From positions 34,620,708-34,684,707 of the forward strand of contig CM040127.1 of NCBI GenBank assembly GCA_022559845.1: a stretch of 64,000 nucleotides of DNA, read 5' to 3'. This DNA comes from Amorphophallus konjac (taxonomy: Eukaryota; Streptophyta; Magnoliopsida; Alismatales; Araceae). The notes beneath the pieces are model-generated. The model did no database searches, was not told the origin of the DNA, and saw nothing but the letters and a program-made list of their open reading frames with translations. This document shows positions 10,487-21,839 of the stretch, piece after piece; within the stretch, counting starts at the first letter, position 1; every line of letters starts with the position of its first letter. A program made the translations under genes and the position numbers.

Positions 10487-12358
10487 TTATTGTTGTTGTG
10501 GTTGCTGTTGTTGCTGCTGTTGTAACTGCTGCTGTGGCCTATGAGGAGGTCTCCTAGCCTTGAGAGCGGCGACGTATCGTCTCATCTCATCCCAATCTAT
10601 TTGATGTTCATCATTCATGTCGTGGATGTAATCTTTGAAATGGAAGCAGTAATCTACTGTGTGTCCTGGCTGTCTGTGGTAGACGCAGTATTTGGAGGTA
10701 TCAACATTTGGGGGCCACACGGGCCTTTCTCTGGGTCGGGCGAGTTGGTTTGATGCCATGAGGGCATTAAAAATATCTGCTAAGATTTCTGGCAATGGTG
10801 GATAGTAGGCTCTCTTGGGACCGAGCGGCCTCCTTTGTTGCTGTTGGGGACCATAGTTCCCCGGGGGTGGAACTTGGTTGTACTGAAGCGGTGGTTGTTG
10901 TTGCTGAGGTTGTGGTTGTTGTTGCTGGGGTTGACGTAATGGAGGCATATTATCCTGGGGTGGATTATTTTGGGGTGGAGGACGAAGAGGGAAAGGACCT
11001 GGTTGGAGGGGAAGTCGGGGCATTTGTGGAGGCCTTGGGTTGACCGCATAGTTGGCATTATTGACCGCACCCACTTGCTCATTTGTCACGACCCCTTCTG
11101 TGGCTCCACCCGGGACACCAGCGCCTGTCTTTCTGACTACTTTGGGCTTCGGCGACTCAAACACGTTCATGGTGGGGGAGTCTTTTAATTGAGTTTGGAT
11201 GTACCGGGCCCTTTCATAGAGTTCCTCCATTGTAGTAAGTTTATTCATGGCCAGGACGTGTCTGAACTGTGGGGTTGCATTAGACACAATCATCTTCACT
11301 TGTTCGGGCTCAGAGAGGGTATCCCTTATTCTTTCCACCAGAGACCTCCATCTATCAGCATAGCGGACAAAATCCTCATCGGGCTTCATCTTTTCGGCCA
11401 CTAGGTCGGTAATGGAGAGTGAGGGACCGACCCTATCCCTATATTTCTGCAAGAACCTTCTCTAGACTATTTCAAAATTCTCGGCCTCGCGGGGCTCCAA
11501 GGAATAGAACCACTCAAGCACGGGACCATCCAATGATCTCCGAAAGAGGTATGCCAGGGACCTCTGATCGTTTTGCCAATAGGAGGATTCATACATGAAA
11601 TCCTTGAGGTGAATGAAGGGGTTGTCGGTACCGTTGTATCTGCGGTACGTGGGCATTTCGGAGGGAGGAAGATGAATGACGGGAAGGATTGGCAAAGCAA
11701 CCTCCGGGGTGGCTTTCACGTCCACCATCCTTCTCAGATTTTGAAACTGCTCGTCCATGCGATTGAACCTATTGAGGAGCGATTGGGCGAGCTCCTCTGG
11801 AGGTGAAAGTGGCACTTGCCACTGGTGGAGAAACTGCCTCCCGGAGACTTGAGGGGGGAACCCGGAATGAGAGGGAGCTGTCGGACCGCCGACAGTTGGC
11901 CCTGGCTGAAGCGGTGTGTGGGGAACAACATGAGTTTGAGATTGTGACGGGAACTGGAATGAGGGTGGTTGTTGGCTCGCTTGTCCTTGAAGCGAGGGAG
12001 ACTGGATGGCTTGCGCCAATGAAGAAGATGGAATGGCCTGCACGGACTCTTGGAGGGGTGCGATGGCCGGAGTTGATTCCTGGGGCGTGGGGGAAACAGA
12101 TTTCCCTTTTAGAATGGCCTGGAAGGCCCGGAGCTGTTCAGAGGTAAGCTCCATGTTGGCGAGGACGCCCAGTAAGGAAGAGATATCCTGTGGTGGGGAC
12201 GTGTCCCCGGTAATAACCTGCACCTCATGCGAGAGCTCATGAGAAGGACCCGAGTCCATAGCATAGACTCGCGGGTCGGCTGACAAACCACGACTAGGGT
12301 GATTTTCCTCAAAAGACTCGTGAGTCATGCTCACAGTTTTCCCAGAACGCAAAAACAT
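10487..12358 (-). pseudogene. Gag of element B (one TAG, ends at a TAA)
   Basis: ATG at 12358 opens MFLRSGKTVSMTH. About 200 residues of Pro/Gln/Ser-rich sequence precede the retrotransposon gag capsid core (MPTYRRYNGTDNPFIHL, RSLDGPVLEWFYSL). That core crosses an in-frame TAG at 11462-11464 and resumes as RRFLQKYRDRVG. After the capsid comes a long polyQ/polyP tract and a single zinc-knuckle variant (CVYHRQPGHTVDYC) with C-x3-H-x3-H-x4-C spacing. The frame then meets a TAA in a CAA-rich tract near 10487. Both stops are one C-to-T change away from CAG/CAA. It would be the structural protein of the particle. Confidence 0.85.
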
Positions 12359-12931
12359 ACACTAGCAAGTAGGTAGCAGAGATTATCAAACAAGTGGATG
12401 CCTTTACGCCCTTTTTTGTGTTTTGATTTTAATGATTTTTTGTGTGTTTTTAGCGAGATCCGAAGTTCACACAAAATGGGGACCTTAGTTTATTTTGGTT
12501 TCACCGCCGTGTCAGCTAGGGTCTCTCATCTCACCACGAATGAAATGACTAACTTCGGGGAACTTCAATGGTACAACCAGCCCAGTGAACGAAGAGGAGA
12601 TTCTTCGATGTCGGGGACTTACGGAGGTCCCAGTGGAGGAGATTCTAGTCCGTTGAGAGGAATTCTCAAACGGAGAGTCCTTCCTTCACCGGGAAAGGGT
12701 GATCCTCAAAAAAATGAAAAAAGGATAGAAAAGAGGGATGGATGCATGCAATGAAATGCTGACAGAGATATGGAGTGGGAAAACAACAGAAATAACAGAC
12801 ATATAATAAACAAACAACCAATCAAAACTGACAGTGCTGCCGTGAGCACAATGGGGGCGCGCCCGGGCGCCAAGGTGGAGAGGCACGGATGGTGCCGAAC
12901 TTGCAAGGGTAGCCAAAAGGAAGCAGTAGAG

Positions 12932-12950
12932 GTCCCACCGTGATCGCCAA
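12932..12950 (-). other. Primer-binding site of element B
   Basis: Minus-strand TTGGCGATCACGGTGGGAC starts two bases after the LTR end. Nearly the same sequence is beside the LTR of element F (26444-26462), which supports its function. I cannot name the priming tRNA with confidence. Confidence 0.7.
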
Positions 12951-13962
12951 TCTGTGAGCGACGTCACGCGGTTCGGGAAAGCGGAGAGGACGCGGAGCAC
13001 GCGGGCTCCTTCTTTTTTGTTTGCTGCAACACAGAAATAAGAGAAAAGAGAAGGGGCCACCACGGGAGATTGCTCCGGTGGGACGAGCGGGACAAATGTA
13101 ATATAGCAAGATATGGGGGATTAAACGGCCATAGCGGGAAGTGACTCGTCGCGACCTCGGGGGGAAGGGAATGGTGCAGAAAGTAAATAGCAAGAATTGA
13201 AACGGCCATTGGGGAAGTGACTCGCCGCGGCCTCGAGAATATGAGCAGATAAGAATATAACAGAATATAAGGAGAATATAAAGAGCGGAAATTTAAACGG
13301 CCATTGGGGAAGTGACTCGCCGCGGTCTCAAGAACAAGATGTGATCGCCGGGGGCCGAAAGACCCCAAAATAAAGAAAGTGATCGCGCCTACCTCAAGAG
13401 CGGGAGATGGCGGGTTGCTTCTTCCTCCCCCTTCGGCCGGCCGACGGAGAGGGCTTTCCTTGGGTACCCTTGCAAAATAACGACAAACAAGTAACGAGTG
13501 GATTAGAAATATGAAGGTGTAGTATTCAAATCCTTGCGATAAAAATAACGAAATGATGGCAAGACACACACCTGGTTGGTGTTGTCTTTTAAACCCCTCT
13601 CGGACTCGAGTAGGAGGAAAATGAGACGATGGATGCAAGAAGTATATAAGAAGAGGCGCCCTTATAAAGGGGGATAGATGATGCGAGATGATGAATGCAA
13701 AAGAACTAAGAAGAAAAGGAAAGGATTGGCTTATTGGATGTGCCGATGGTGAAATCCGGCGGAGCTCCGACAGCGTAGGGATGGCGTGGAAGCGCGGTGG
13801 ATGAAGACGACCTTCCTCTCGCGAGCGTGGGCACCCGAGAAGCCGGCAGAACCTCCACCTACAAAAGACCCTACGGGTTAGAAAAATGACTCCGATAGCC
13901 TCTGGGCTCCGGCAGTCTATCGGATCTCTTCGAAGCTCCCCCAGAACTGAGGGGGTGGGCCT

Positions 13963-13972
13963 CTATTTATAG
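13963..13972 (-). promoter_or_regulatory. Probable TATA box of element B LTR
   Basis: Minus-strand CTATAAATAG lies just downstream, in element sense, of the palindrome array. Equivalent boxes are found in the related LTRs D and F. Confidence 0.6.
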
Positions 13973-13984
13973 GGCTCCGGAGGG

Positions 13985-14612
13985 TGGAGGCGTCCAGGAC
14001 CCTGGACACCTCCATCAGAGCCGAACTAATATTTTATTCTATTTTATTAATTTTTTTGAAATATTTTTGTGGAGGCGTCCAGGGCCCCGGACGCCCCTAA
14101 CAGGTCCACCGAACACCACCGACGGCCGCACGCGTTTTGACACAACGCGTGGTTTTGTGAGCGGCGCCTCGTGATTTTGAAATGGGCGCGTCCAGCGGGC
14201 TGGACGTCTCCATAATTTAGATTTTTTCACACACGACAAACCGTCGTTCGGTGGGCGGCGCCCGTGAGGGAGTTGATGGAGGCGTCCAGGGGCCTGGACG
14301 CCTCCATAAATATATTATTTTTTATTATTTTGTTTTGTTTTTATGCCAAAGCTGGCATTTTAATTTTTTATACTTGTTTTTATGGAGGCGTCCAGGGGCC
14401 TGGACGCCTCCATTAATATATATTTTTTATTTATGTTTTGTCTTTTATGCCAACTGGCATTTTACATATTTTTTTTATATTAATTTTTATGGAGGCGTCC
14501 AGGGTCCTGGACGCCTCCATTAATATATATTTTTTATTTATTTTTGGGCTCTGAAAAATAAATAAAATAAATTAAAAGAATGGGGGCGTCCAGGGGCTTG
14601 GACGCCCACATT
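13985..14612. repeat. Seven GGAGGCGTCCAGG palindromes in element B U3
   Basis: Units near 13988, 14070, 14182, 14277, 14382, 14490 and 14581. The best copies are a 13-base arm GGAGGCGTCCAGG, a 2-base centre and its exact reverse complement. Three units (14277, 14382, 14490) sit in roughly 105-bp direct repeats with AT-rich spacers. They lie upstream of the TATA box, so they are candidate cis-regulatory sites or hairpins. Confidence 0.85.
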
Positions 14613-14875
14613 AAGACCCACCCGGGTCCTCAGTTCAGGCGTTGGCGGCCGCCTGGCAGACACCCTTCTTGATTCCGGAACCTCCTGATGCGTCTGACTT
14701 GTGTTGATGCCGTCCGAATGCCGTGACGAGATGATTCCGGATGCCGGAAAAGGCAGAAGAAGACCCAAGAAAAGGAAGTATTTAAGAGATTCGAAATGCG
14801 TAAGCCGTCGCGGGGCGTTGTATAGTAATATGAGACTTTCTCAGGAGACGTCAAGAATGGCGTGTCTACACTCGG

Positions 14876-15920
14876 GAGTGGTGGTCTTCCGAGTGGAAGA
14901 CGCCTTTCCAGCATCGTCCACTTGAGCAGATTGCGTGGGGCGAGTTTGTGAGTGTTTTCGAGCGTACCTACTGTCCAGAGTTTATTGCTACGTAGCGGAT
15001 GCGTGAGTTTCTGGAGCTGGTTCAGGGCGACATGTCCGTGTTGCAGTATAGGGCCCGATTTGTTGAGCTGGGTCGGTATGCAACCCATATCATGGAGCAT
15101 GAGAGGGTGAAGACCGCACAGTTCATCCAGGGCATGAAGCAGGAGCTGAGGCACCATTTGATCGCGAATGCGGCCACTGATCTAGAGACATCGTCTCGTG
15201 TTGCGGCTTCCTTGGAGATGGATATGCAGAGGACTCGAGGACCTATCAGCCAGGGACAGTCTTTGTCGGGTCGCAGCCAGCAGTCGGCTACCCAGCAGCA
15301 GGGTTCCTTTCAGCGTGTGTCGGGTGGTTCAGGAGCGCCGGCACCGGCAGCATCGGCGACTGGATCTGCGTCTTTTGGCTTGAAGGTCAAGAAGTTCTTA
15401 AAGAAGGGGTTCGGTAAGAAGAAGTCCAAGGATCAGGAGCAGGCATCATCGGGCAGTGTACAACAGCCGGTCCCGTTTCAGCGTCAGGGGTTAGTAGGTG
15501 GATCGCGAGGACCGTGTCCACGGTGTAGCGAGTACCACCCAGGCAGGTAGTGCACAGCGCCGATAGTTTATTTCCGGTGTGACCAGCCAGGGCATATGGC
15601 ACGTGACTATCCTTAGAGGCCACAGCAGCAGCAGTAGGTTCTCCCGCAGCAGAGGCAGCAGCAGCAGCAGGGATAGTATCCGCCGCTACCCAGGTCAGCT
15701 AGCGTGGGAGGCAGGCATAGAGCTCAAGGCCAGATCACACACATGACCAGGGCAGAGGCAGTGGCGTCGCAGCTCATGGAAGGTACTGTTCGGATTTTGG
15801 GTTGTGCTGCTCAGGTTTTATTCGATTCTGGCATGTCTCATTCGTTTATTTTGGAGGATTTCATGCTGAGTATTGAGGAGCCGGTGACCCAGTTTCTTGT
15901 GATTTGGCAGTGGAGTTACC
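14876..15920 (+). pseudogene. Gag C-terminal half, zinc knuckle and protease N-terminus of element C
   Basis: One frame from 14876 with TAG codons at 14993, 15548, 15614, 15635 and 15674. It carries the gag capsid C-terminal part (RPLEQIAWGEFVSVFERTYC, YRARFVELGRYATHI). Then comes a Gln-rich basic linker and a degenerate double knuckle (CPRC...FRCDQPGHMARDY) with two Cys-to-Tyr changes. The protease start is LFDSGMSHSFI. The frame shifts once near 15905-15935 in the middle of the protease. The N-terminal half of gag is beyond the element B insertion. Confidence 0.85.
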
Positions 15921-18900
15921 TTCGGGTGATTTTATGATCACTCCGTATTGCTTCGATGAGGTTCCTGTGTGGATGGAAGGGCGGAGTTTGCCGGCTAGGC
16001 TCTATGCGTTGCCGCTTCAGGACTTTGATGTGATTTTGGGCATGGATTGGCTCGAGGCGCATCATGCGTTGGTGGATTACCGCTCGAAGAGGGTTTATTT
16101 CCGGCGACTTCACGGACCCACCTTCTATTTCCAAGGTATCATGTCTTCCTCTTCCCGCTTTCTTATTTCTGCGATTCGAGCTCATCGTTTGCTTGATGCG
16201 GGTTGTTAGGGTTTTCTCGCCTCCGTGGTTGTGACTGACCGCATGGTGCCGGATGTCGAGGACATTCCGGTGGTGTGCGTGTTTCCCGATATTTTTCCGT
16301 AGGACTTACCTGGATTGTCTCCCCAGCGGGAGATTGATTTCGTTATCGAGGTTGTGCCGGGTACGAGACCTTTGGCAAAGGCTCCCTACCGTATGGCCCC
16401 CGCTGAGTTGAGAAAGTTGAGGGCCCAATTGCAGGAGCTGCTGGCCAAGGGGTACATTCGTCCTAGCTTTTCCCCTTGGGGTGCGCCCGTGTTGTTCGTG
16501 AAGAAGAAGGACGGTAGCTTGCGGTTGTGCAGTGACTACCGGCAGCTGAATGAGGTGACCATTAAGAACAAGTATCCATTGTCACGGATTGATGATTTGG
16601 TCGACCAGCTTCAGTCTGCGTGAGTGTTCTCGCGGATTGATTTGCAGTCCGATTACTATCAGCTGAGGATTCACGAGTCTGATGTGGAGAGGACTGCGTT
16701 CAGTACGAGGTACGGGCATTATGAGTTTCTGGTGATGCCGTTCGGGCTCACCAATGCCCCTGCAGCCTTCATGGACTTGATGCAGAGGGTGTTTTGTCTG
16801 TATTTGGACCAGTTCGTGGTCATATTTGTGGACGACATCCTTGTTTATTTGCGATCTGCCGAGGAGCACGCGTACCATTTGGGTGTGGTGCTGCAGACGT
16901 TGCGAGATCACAAGTTGTATGCGAAGTTCAGCAAGTGCAAGTTCTGACTTCGTGAGGTGCACTTTTTGGGGCACGTGATTTCTGGTGATGGTATTTCCGT
17001 GGACCCCGCCAAGGTCGAGGCAGTAATGCAGTGGTCGAGGCCGAGGTCTGTGACAGAGATCCAGAGTTTCTTGGGGCTTGTGGGCTATTATCATCGATTT
17101 ATCTAGGATTTTTCTTGCATTGCGGCCCCAATGACTAGTCTTACGCGGAAGGATGTGCCTTTCGTCTGGTCTGAGGAGTGTGAGCAGAGTTTCAGGGAAC
17201 TGAAGAGATTGCTCACCTCGGCTCCGGTGTTTGTTTTACCTTCTGGATCGGGGGGGTTTGTGGTGTGTACAGATGCTTCCGGGGTCGGATTGGGTGTTGT
17301 GTTGATGAAGCATGGTAGAGTGGTGGCTTATGCATCATGGCAGCTGAAGCGCCACAAGGAGAACTACCCTACCTATGACCTGGAGTTGGCGGCTGTGATC
17401 TTCGCGCTGAAGATCTGGAGGCATTATCTGTACGGTGAGAGGTTCGAGGTGTTCACTGACCATCAGAGTCTACGATATGTGTTCACGCAGAGGGACCTTA
17501 ACCTCAGGCAGAGGCGTTGGATGGAGTTTATGAAGGATTATGACTTCACCCTGTCTTATCAGCCGAGCAGGATGAATGTCATCGCCGATGCCTTGAGTCG
17601 GAAGGTCACGATCAGTGCCTTAATGTTGAGTAAGTGGAGGCTCTGGTAACAAGTGCCCGAAGTTTTATTCAGGCTCAAGATTCCCCAGGAGCCAAGGTTG
17701 GTAGTGCCTGCTAGTCTGACTGTCACGCCTACTATCCGCCGTCAGGTGACAGAGGCTCAGCATGCGGACCCTGAGTTACCCCAGATTTTGGCTTTGGCTG
17801 ATGTGGAACTCGGCGAGGACGGTGCCGTGAGATTCCGTGGTAGGCTGTATGTCCCATCCGAGGAGCGGGTTCACCGTGCGGTATTGCGGGAGGCTCATGG
17901 GAGCAGGTACACCGTACACCCGGGTGTGACAAAGATATATCAGAACTTGCGGAGGCAGTTCTGGTGGCCTGGCATGAAGAGAGATGTCACCGAATTTGTG
18001 GCCAGGTGCCTGACCTGTCAGCAAGTGAAGGCGGAGCATCAGCGATCGGGAGGTACTCTCCAGCCCTTGGATGTTCCTACGTGGAAGTGGGACCACATGA
18101 CCATAGATTTCGTGGTGGGATTACCGAGGACTCCGAGCGGTCAGGACAGTATTTGGTTGTTGGTGGATAGGCTGACGAAGGTGACTCGGTTGCTATCGGT
18201 CAAAGTCAGCTGGAGCGTGTCCATGTTGGCTCGTCTTTATGTGGAGCGGATCATTCCGTTGCATGGGATTCCCATCTCCATCGTGTCAGATCGGGATCCG
18301 CGTTTCACTTCTGAATTCTGGGGGAGTTTCTAGCGAGCGCTTGGCACGGATTTGGCTTTTAGCTTGGCGTATCATCCTCAGTCAGATGGTCAGTCAGAGA
18401 TGACTATTCAGACTTTGGAGGACATGATAAGGTACTGCTGCCTGGAGTGGCAGGGGAGTTGGATTCACCACCTACCATTGGTAGAGTTTACCTATAACAA
18501 CAGCTATCATTCGAGCATCGGCATGGCTCCTTATGAGGCGTTGTATGGGCGTCCGTGTCATACTCCACTGGATTGGTTTGAGGTTGGTGACCGTGTTTTG
18601 ACGGGACCGGAGTTGGTGCAGCAGTGTGTGGAGGTTGTGCACCTAGTTCGTCAGAACATGTTGGCGACCCAGAGTCGGCAGAAGAGCTATGATGACCGTA
18701 GGCGACGGCCTCTCGCATTCGCCGTGGGCGATCGCGTGTTCTTGAGAGTTTCTCCGATGAAGGGGGTGATGCGTTTTGGACGGCGTGGGAAGCTGGGTCC
18801 CCTCTGTATTGGTCCTTTCCACATCGTGGAGCGCATCGGTAAGGTAGCTTATCGGTTGCAGTTACCCCCTGAGTTGGCGTCGGTGCATGTCGTGTTCCAC

Positions 18901-19146
18901 GTCTCGATGCTGCGGAAGTATATGCCTGATGACTCTCATGTACTCGAGGATTCTGTTTGGCCCGAGGTGACTCCAGACCTTTCTCTTCCAGAGTTTCCGA
19001 TCTGCGTGGAGGATAGGCGAGAGTAGCGCCTGCGGAACAAGGTCATCCCCTTGGTTAAGGTGGTGTGGCAGCGGCATTCTGGTGGTGAGGCTTCTTGGGA
19101 GCGTGAGGACGAGATGCGTCAGTAGTTCCCTTACCTGTTTGAGTGA
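15904..19146 (+). pseudogene. Protease C-term, RT, RNase H, integrase and chromodomain-like tail of element C
   Basis: A single frame to a terminal TGA at 19144. In-frame stops are at 16207 (TAG), 16300 (TAG), 16621 (TGA), 16945 (TGA), 17104 (TAG), 17647 (TAA), 18331 (TAG), 19024 (TAG) and 19123 (TAG). Order: protease DVILGMDWLEAHHA; RT from 16315 with FVDDILVY near 16830; RNase H with [30 protein letters not shown] and [11 protein letters not shown]; integrase zinc finger HPGVTKIYQNL...CLTCQQVK; DDE core with IDFVVGLP and VSDRDPRF; C-terminal GPFHIVERIGKVAYRL. The last 50 residues (KVVWQRHSGGEASWERED) resemble the chromodomain that targets such elements to heterochromatin. Non-functional. 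Confidence 0.92.
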
Positions 19147-19199
19147 GTCTTCCTCTTCTTTCCCTATGGTTGTTCTCAATTTCGAGGATAAAATTCCTT

Positions 19200-19211
19200 A
19201 AGGGGGAGGGC
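19200..19211 (+). other. Polypurine tract of element C
   Basis: AAGGGGGAGGGC directly abuts the TGTAATATCCC start of the 3' LTR. This is the plus-strand priming site and confirms orientation. Confidence 0.85.
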
Positions 19212-19549
19212 TGTAATATCCCAGACTTTTCGGATCCTTCTTCGTGGGTCCCAGATCTGGTTTCTCGGAGTGTTTGACTCTGTCGTGTCTGAAATTTCAT
19301 TTTGGACATCTTCCGTGTCCGGATCGGCGCGATCCGGAGTTGTTTCGAAGGCCCGGGAGCGTTCCGCAGCTTTTTCGCGTGTGTTTTCCGATTCTCGGTG
19401 TGTGTTTCGGTAATTTCTTTGGAACCTCGTTACGGGTGAACCAGGTCATTCACTTAGGCGAGAGTGGTACCGTTGCGATCGGTGCGTTCCGAGGATCGCG
19501 AAAATATAATTTTTTATTTTTTTATATTTTTTGGAAATTCCAAATTTTC

Positions 19550-19557
19550 TATTTAAA
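19550..19557 (+). promoter_or_regulatory. TATA-like box of element C LTR
   Basis: TATTTAAA follows about 340 bp of U3 and precedes a C/T-rich leader. The box is not canonical, so the call is tentative. Confidence 0.4.
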
Positions 19558-19624
19558 CCCCCCCCCATTTTCTTTTATTTTTCTTCTTCTTCCTTTCTTC
19601 TCCTTCCTCCCTCACGACCGTAGC

Positions 19625-19630
<6 letters not shown>

Positions 19631-19672
<42 letters not shown>
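19631..19672. repeat. (CT)n microsatellite in element C LTR
   Basis: About 21 uninterrupted CT dinucleotides in the pyrimidine-rich leader just downstream of the TATA-like box. Confidence 0.95.
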
Positions 19673-19674
<2 letters not shown>

Positions 19675-20129
19675 GTTCGAGCGCGGCGACCTCCGTTCCG
19701 GCTGCAGACGAAAGGCGGTGCGACGGCGCGAGGATGTGCGTGACGACGAGGCGATCATGCGGGCGTGTGGCAAGCGTGGGAAGCGTGGGAAGGCGAGGTT
19801 CTAACGGCATTCTTCGTGGATTTGGGCTTGGTTCGGCGCGTCTCGTCGTGGACCAGAGGTAGGGTGACGTTCCTTAGCCTCTTGTCTTCCTTCCACGCGA
19901 GTTTTAGCTCGAGACGAGGTCGAGAGGGGTCAATTTTATGCCGGGAAGGGCCGTTCATGCCGTGGGGAGAGTTCGTCCGATCCGCCGTTTTGAGCCCTGA
20001 TTCTGTGGTTCACGGGCGTAGGAGCATGCTAGGGAGCTTGGGGGTTCTTCTCTCTCTGTTTCCCCCTTCGTGGGGCTTGTTTGGGGTTGGAATGGGTGAT
20101 TTCGGCGAGGTTCACCATTTTCGCGCCGG

Positions 20130-20715
20130 TGGGCGTTGTACGGTCGAACCAGGGCCCGCACAACCCTTGTGCGGCCCCGTTCTGGCTGTCCATCAGCTCG
20201 GCATGCTGTGGCCGGGGCTCGGCGCGCAGTGGGCTTGTGCGGTCTGTCGTGGGACCGCATATCCTAAGGTGCGGCCCCACAACGACCGCACAACCCTGGG
20301 GTTTTCGACCGTTGAGTTTACCCTTGTACAGTGCACCGGGGTGTGTGGCCAGGAGCTAGCCGCGTAACCCCTCCTGCGGCCAGGGGCTGGGCGTACGTCG
20401 TCTGATGCCGTTGCCTGGGTGTGCGTCCAGATCTAGGCCGCACAACCCTTGAACGGTTAAACCATAGCCGTTCTTCCCTAGTGCGGCTACGGCATAACCG
20501 TTCAGATTTATTACCGTTGGGAGACGAACGGCCAGGAGCTGACCATTCTTCACCCACGTGCGGCCAAGAGCTGGCCGCACATCTGTTGAACGGGCTCTTG
20601 TTGGCCATTCCTCAGTCTGTTTGGGCCTGGGTAGAACGGTCATGTTCTAGCCGTTTAACCCTTGGTGCGGTCCTTCTGCGACCGCACATCCCTGAGCGTC
20701 CTAGTGTGGACCGTT
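20130..20715. repeat. GTGCGG...CCGCAC hairpin array in element C LTR
   Basis: At least eight short inverted repeats, such as GTGCGGCC/GGCCGCAC, TGCGGTC/GACCGCA and AACGG/CCGTT, with loops of 4-20 bases. They lie in the transcribed part if the TATA-like box is used. Confidence 0.65.
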
Positions 20716-21839
20716 CAAGGGGATAGATCGTGTCGGTGGGTCTCCCGTCATACCGAGTGGTACCGGGAGATGTCGCTGTCGGCTTCTGTCACCCTGCGAC
20801 GGTATTGGTACGAGGGGTGTTCCTTATACCGTCCGGTTGTGACGCTGCTTTCTGTTTACTTGAGAGTCTACTCCGTAGTGACCCTCCACTAATCGTAGCC
20901 TACTTACACGCGTGTGGTCCCACTAGGGAGTGGTGGAGAGGCTACCCTTAGAGATGATTTGTGGACCGATTTCCGTCGGGCCCCACGTCTTGCAGCCAGA
21001 GTCCGGCTGAGGGGAAAATCGGTCAGAGGGCCGGAAAAGGGAGTCGCGGTCTGTGTGTGCACACGTGGTTGGGGACGGTTGGACCCACGCTGACGAGCGT
21101 GACCCCAGCTAGTCACTCGTTTGTTGTTCTTGTGTGGTGTTCGTGCCTTTGGTAGGAGCTACCATGTCAGGCAGTTCACCTGCGGTGCGGTATAAGATGT
21201 CAGGGGACGCTACCGGCTGTGCTTCTAGCGGGTGGTACTCCTGTTGAGTCGGGAGTGTCAGACTGTCAGTCTTTGCGACTTCGACCTTCGGGTTTTGTCG
21301 CGTTGACCGTGGTGTTCCGGTCGCTTCACCGTGGCACGTGTGTCGGCTTTCGTGCCGTGAGAGCGGTGTTTTGTAGATTGCAGGGCTTCCATTTTCGAGG
21401 TACTCGCTTACTGCTAGCGTAGCGGTTTCTTCGTTTGCGAGGTAGGGTATGAGTGATCCCTACAGAGTCTTGTTCCGAGACTCATTCCCTGCGTGTTTTC
21501 ACCGTGTTTCAGGTGAGTCACGGCCTCAGGGGAGCGCGTCTGAGGCTCAACGTGGTTCGGGTGCCCAGCGTTAGTGCCAGATGTCAGAGCCGGGGTATGC
21601 CCCGTGTAGCTGTACTTTTCTTTCTTGTCTCTGTACTAGTTATGGACTATTGCTGTTGTTATTTTACTTTATCTTGTGGACCATGTATCATGTAAACTGT
21701 TTTATTTCTGCAATTATTTGTGATACTTGTGTAGTCTCCACACCTTCCTTTAACCCTTCCGAGTCTTCGGACTCGTGGGTGGCGGTGCGAGTCTCGGGTT
21801 ATCGGGCCTTCCTGGTAATCGGATTCTCGGGTCGTTACA

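Larger units (their letters stand above)
4409..14870 (-). mobile_element. Element B: Ty3/gypsy retrotransposon, Tat lineage, with G-patch and two RNase H domains
   Basis: Minus-strand element: 5' LTR (14870 to 12953), primer-binding site, gag, protease with G-patch, RT-RNase H-archaeal-type RNase H-integrase. It is cut at 4409 by element A; its last integrase residues, 3' region and 3' LTR lie off the window. It sits inside element C's gag: C's reading frame starts immediately right of 14870. Visible damage is four in-frame nonsense codons (TAG near 11462, TAA near 10487, TAG near 9821, TAG near 4980) and two reading-frame changes (near 9465 and at the A8 run at 8209-8216). The second, archaeal-like RNase H after the normal one is a recognised mark of the Tat lineage. 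Confidence 0.92.
12953..14870 (-). repeat. 5' LTR of element B (1.9 kb)
   Basis: On the plus strand it runs from TGTGAGCGACGTC to GGCGTGTCTACA; on the minus strand it starts TGTAGACACGCC and ends CTCACA. The outer end is shared with elements D and F (TGTAGACAC[AG]CC), as are internal blocks around the GTGATCGCC and CGGCCGG(T/C)CGA motifs, so the three are one LTR superfamily. The U3 side (13985-14612) has seven near-perfect palindromes upstream of a TATA box. Confidence 0.85.
14871..21839 (+). mobile_element. Element C: Ty3/gypsy chromovirus, Tekay/Del-like, 3' part, decayed
   Basis: Plus-strand element with the right half of gag, protease, RT, RNase H, integrase and a chromodomain-like tail, then a polypurine tract and a 2.6 kb 3' LTR. 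Its gag is opened at 14870/14871 by element B; its 5' LTR and gag N-terminus lie off the window. Its 3' LTR ends inside the LTR of element D. The pol frame keeps one register for more than 3 kb but has nine nonsense codons, and the gag frame has five more. Eleven of the fourteen are TAG. This is the pattern of cytosine deamination at CAG rather than indel decay. Confidence 0.92.
19212..21839 (+). repeat. 3' LTR of element C (2.6 kb)
   Basis: Begins TGTAATATCCCAGAC after the polypurine tract and ends GGGTCGTTACA, where element D sequence resumes. It contains a TATA-like box (19550-19557), a pyrimidine-rich leader with a (CT)n tract, and an array of GTGCGG/CCGCAC hairpins around 20130-20715. 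Small frames within it show no protein family signal. Confidence 0.85.

Noticed and set aside
10795..11043. Valine/glycine-rich plus-strand frames over the polyQ region of element B gag.
   Set aside because: Antisense shadows of the CAG/CAA-rich gag tract.
12398..13638. Short plus- and minus-strand frames (up to 224 codons) in the leader and LTR of element B.
   Set aside because: They cross the primer-binding site and LTR boundary and have no domain content. They are non-coding leader/LTR sequence.
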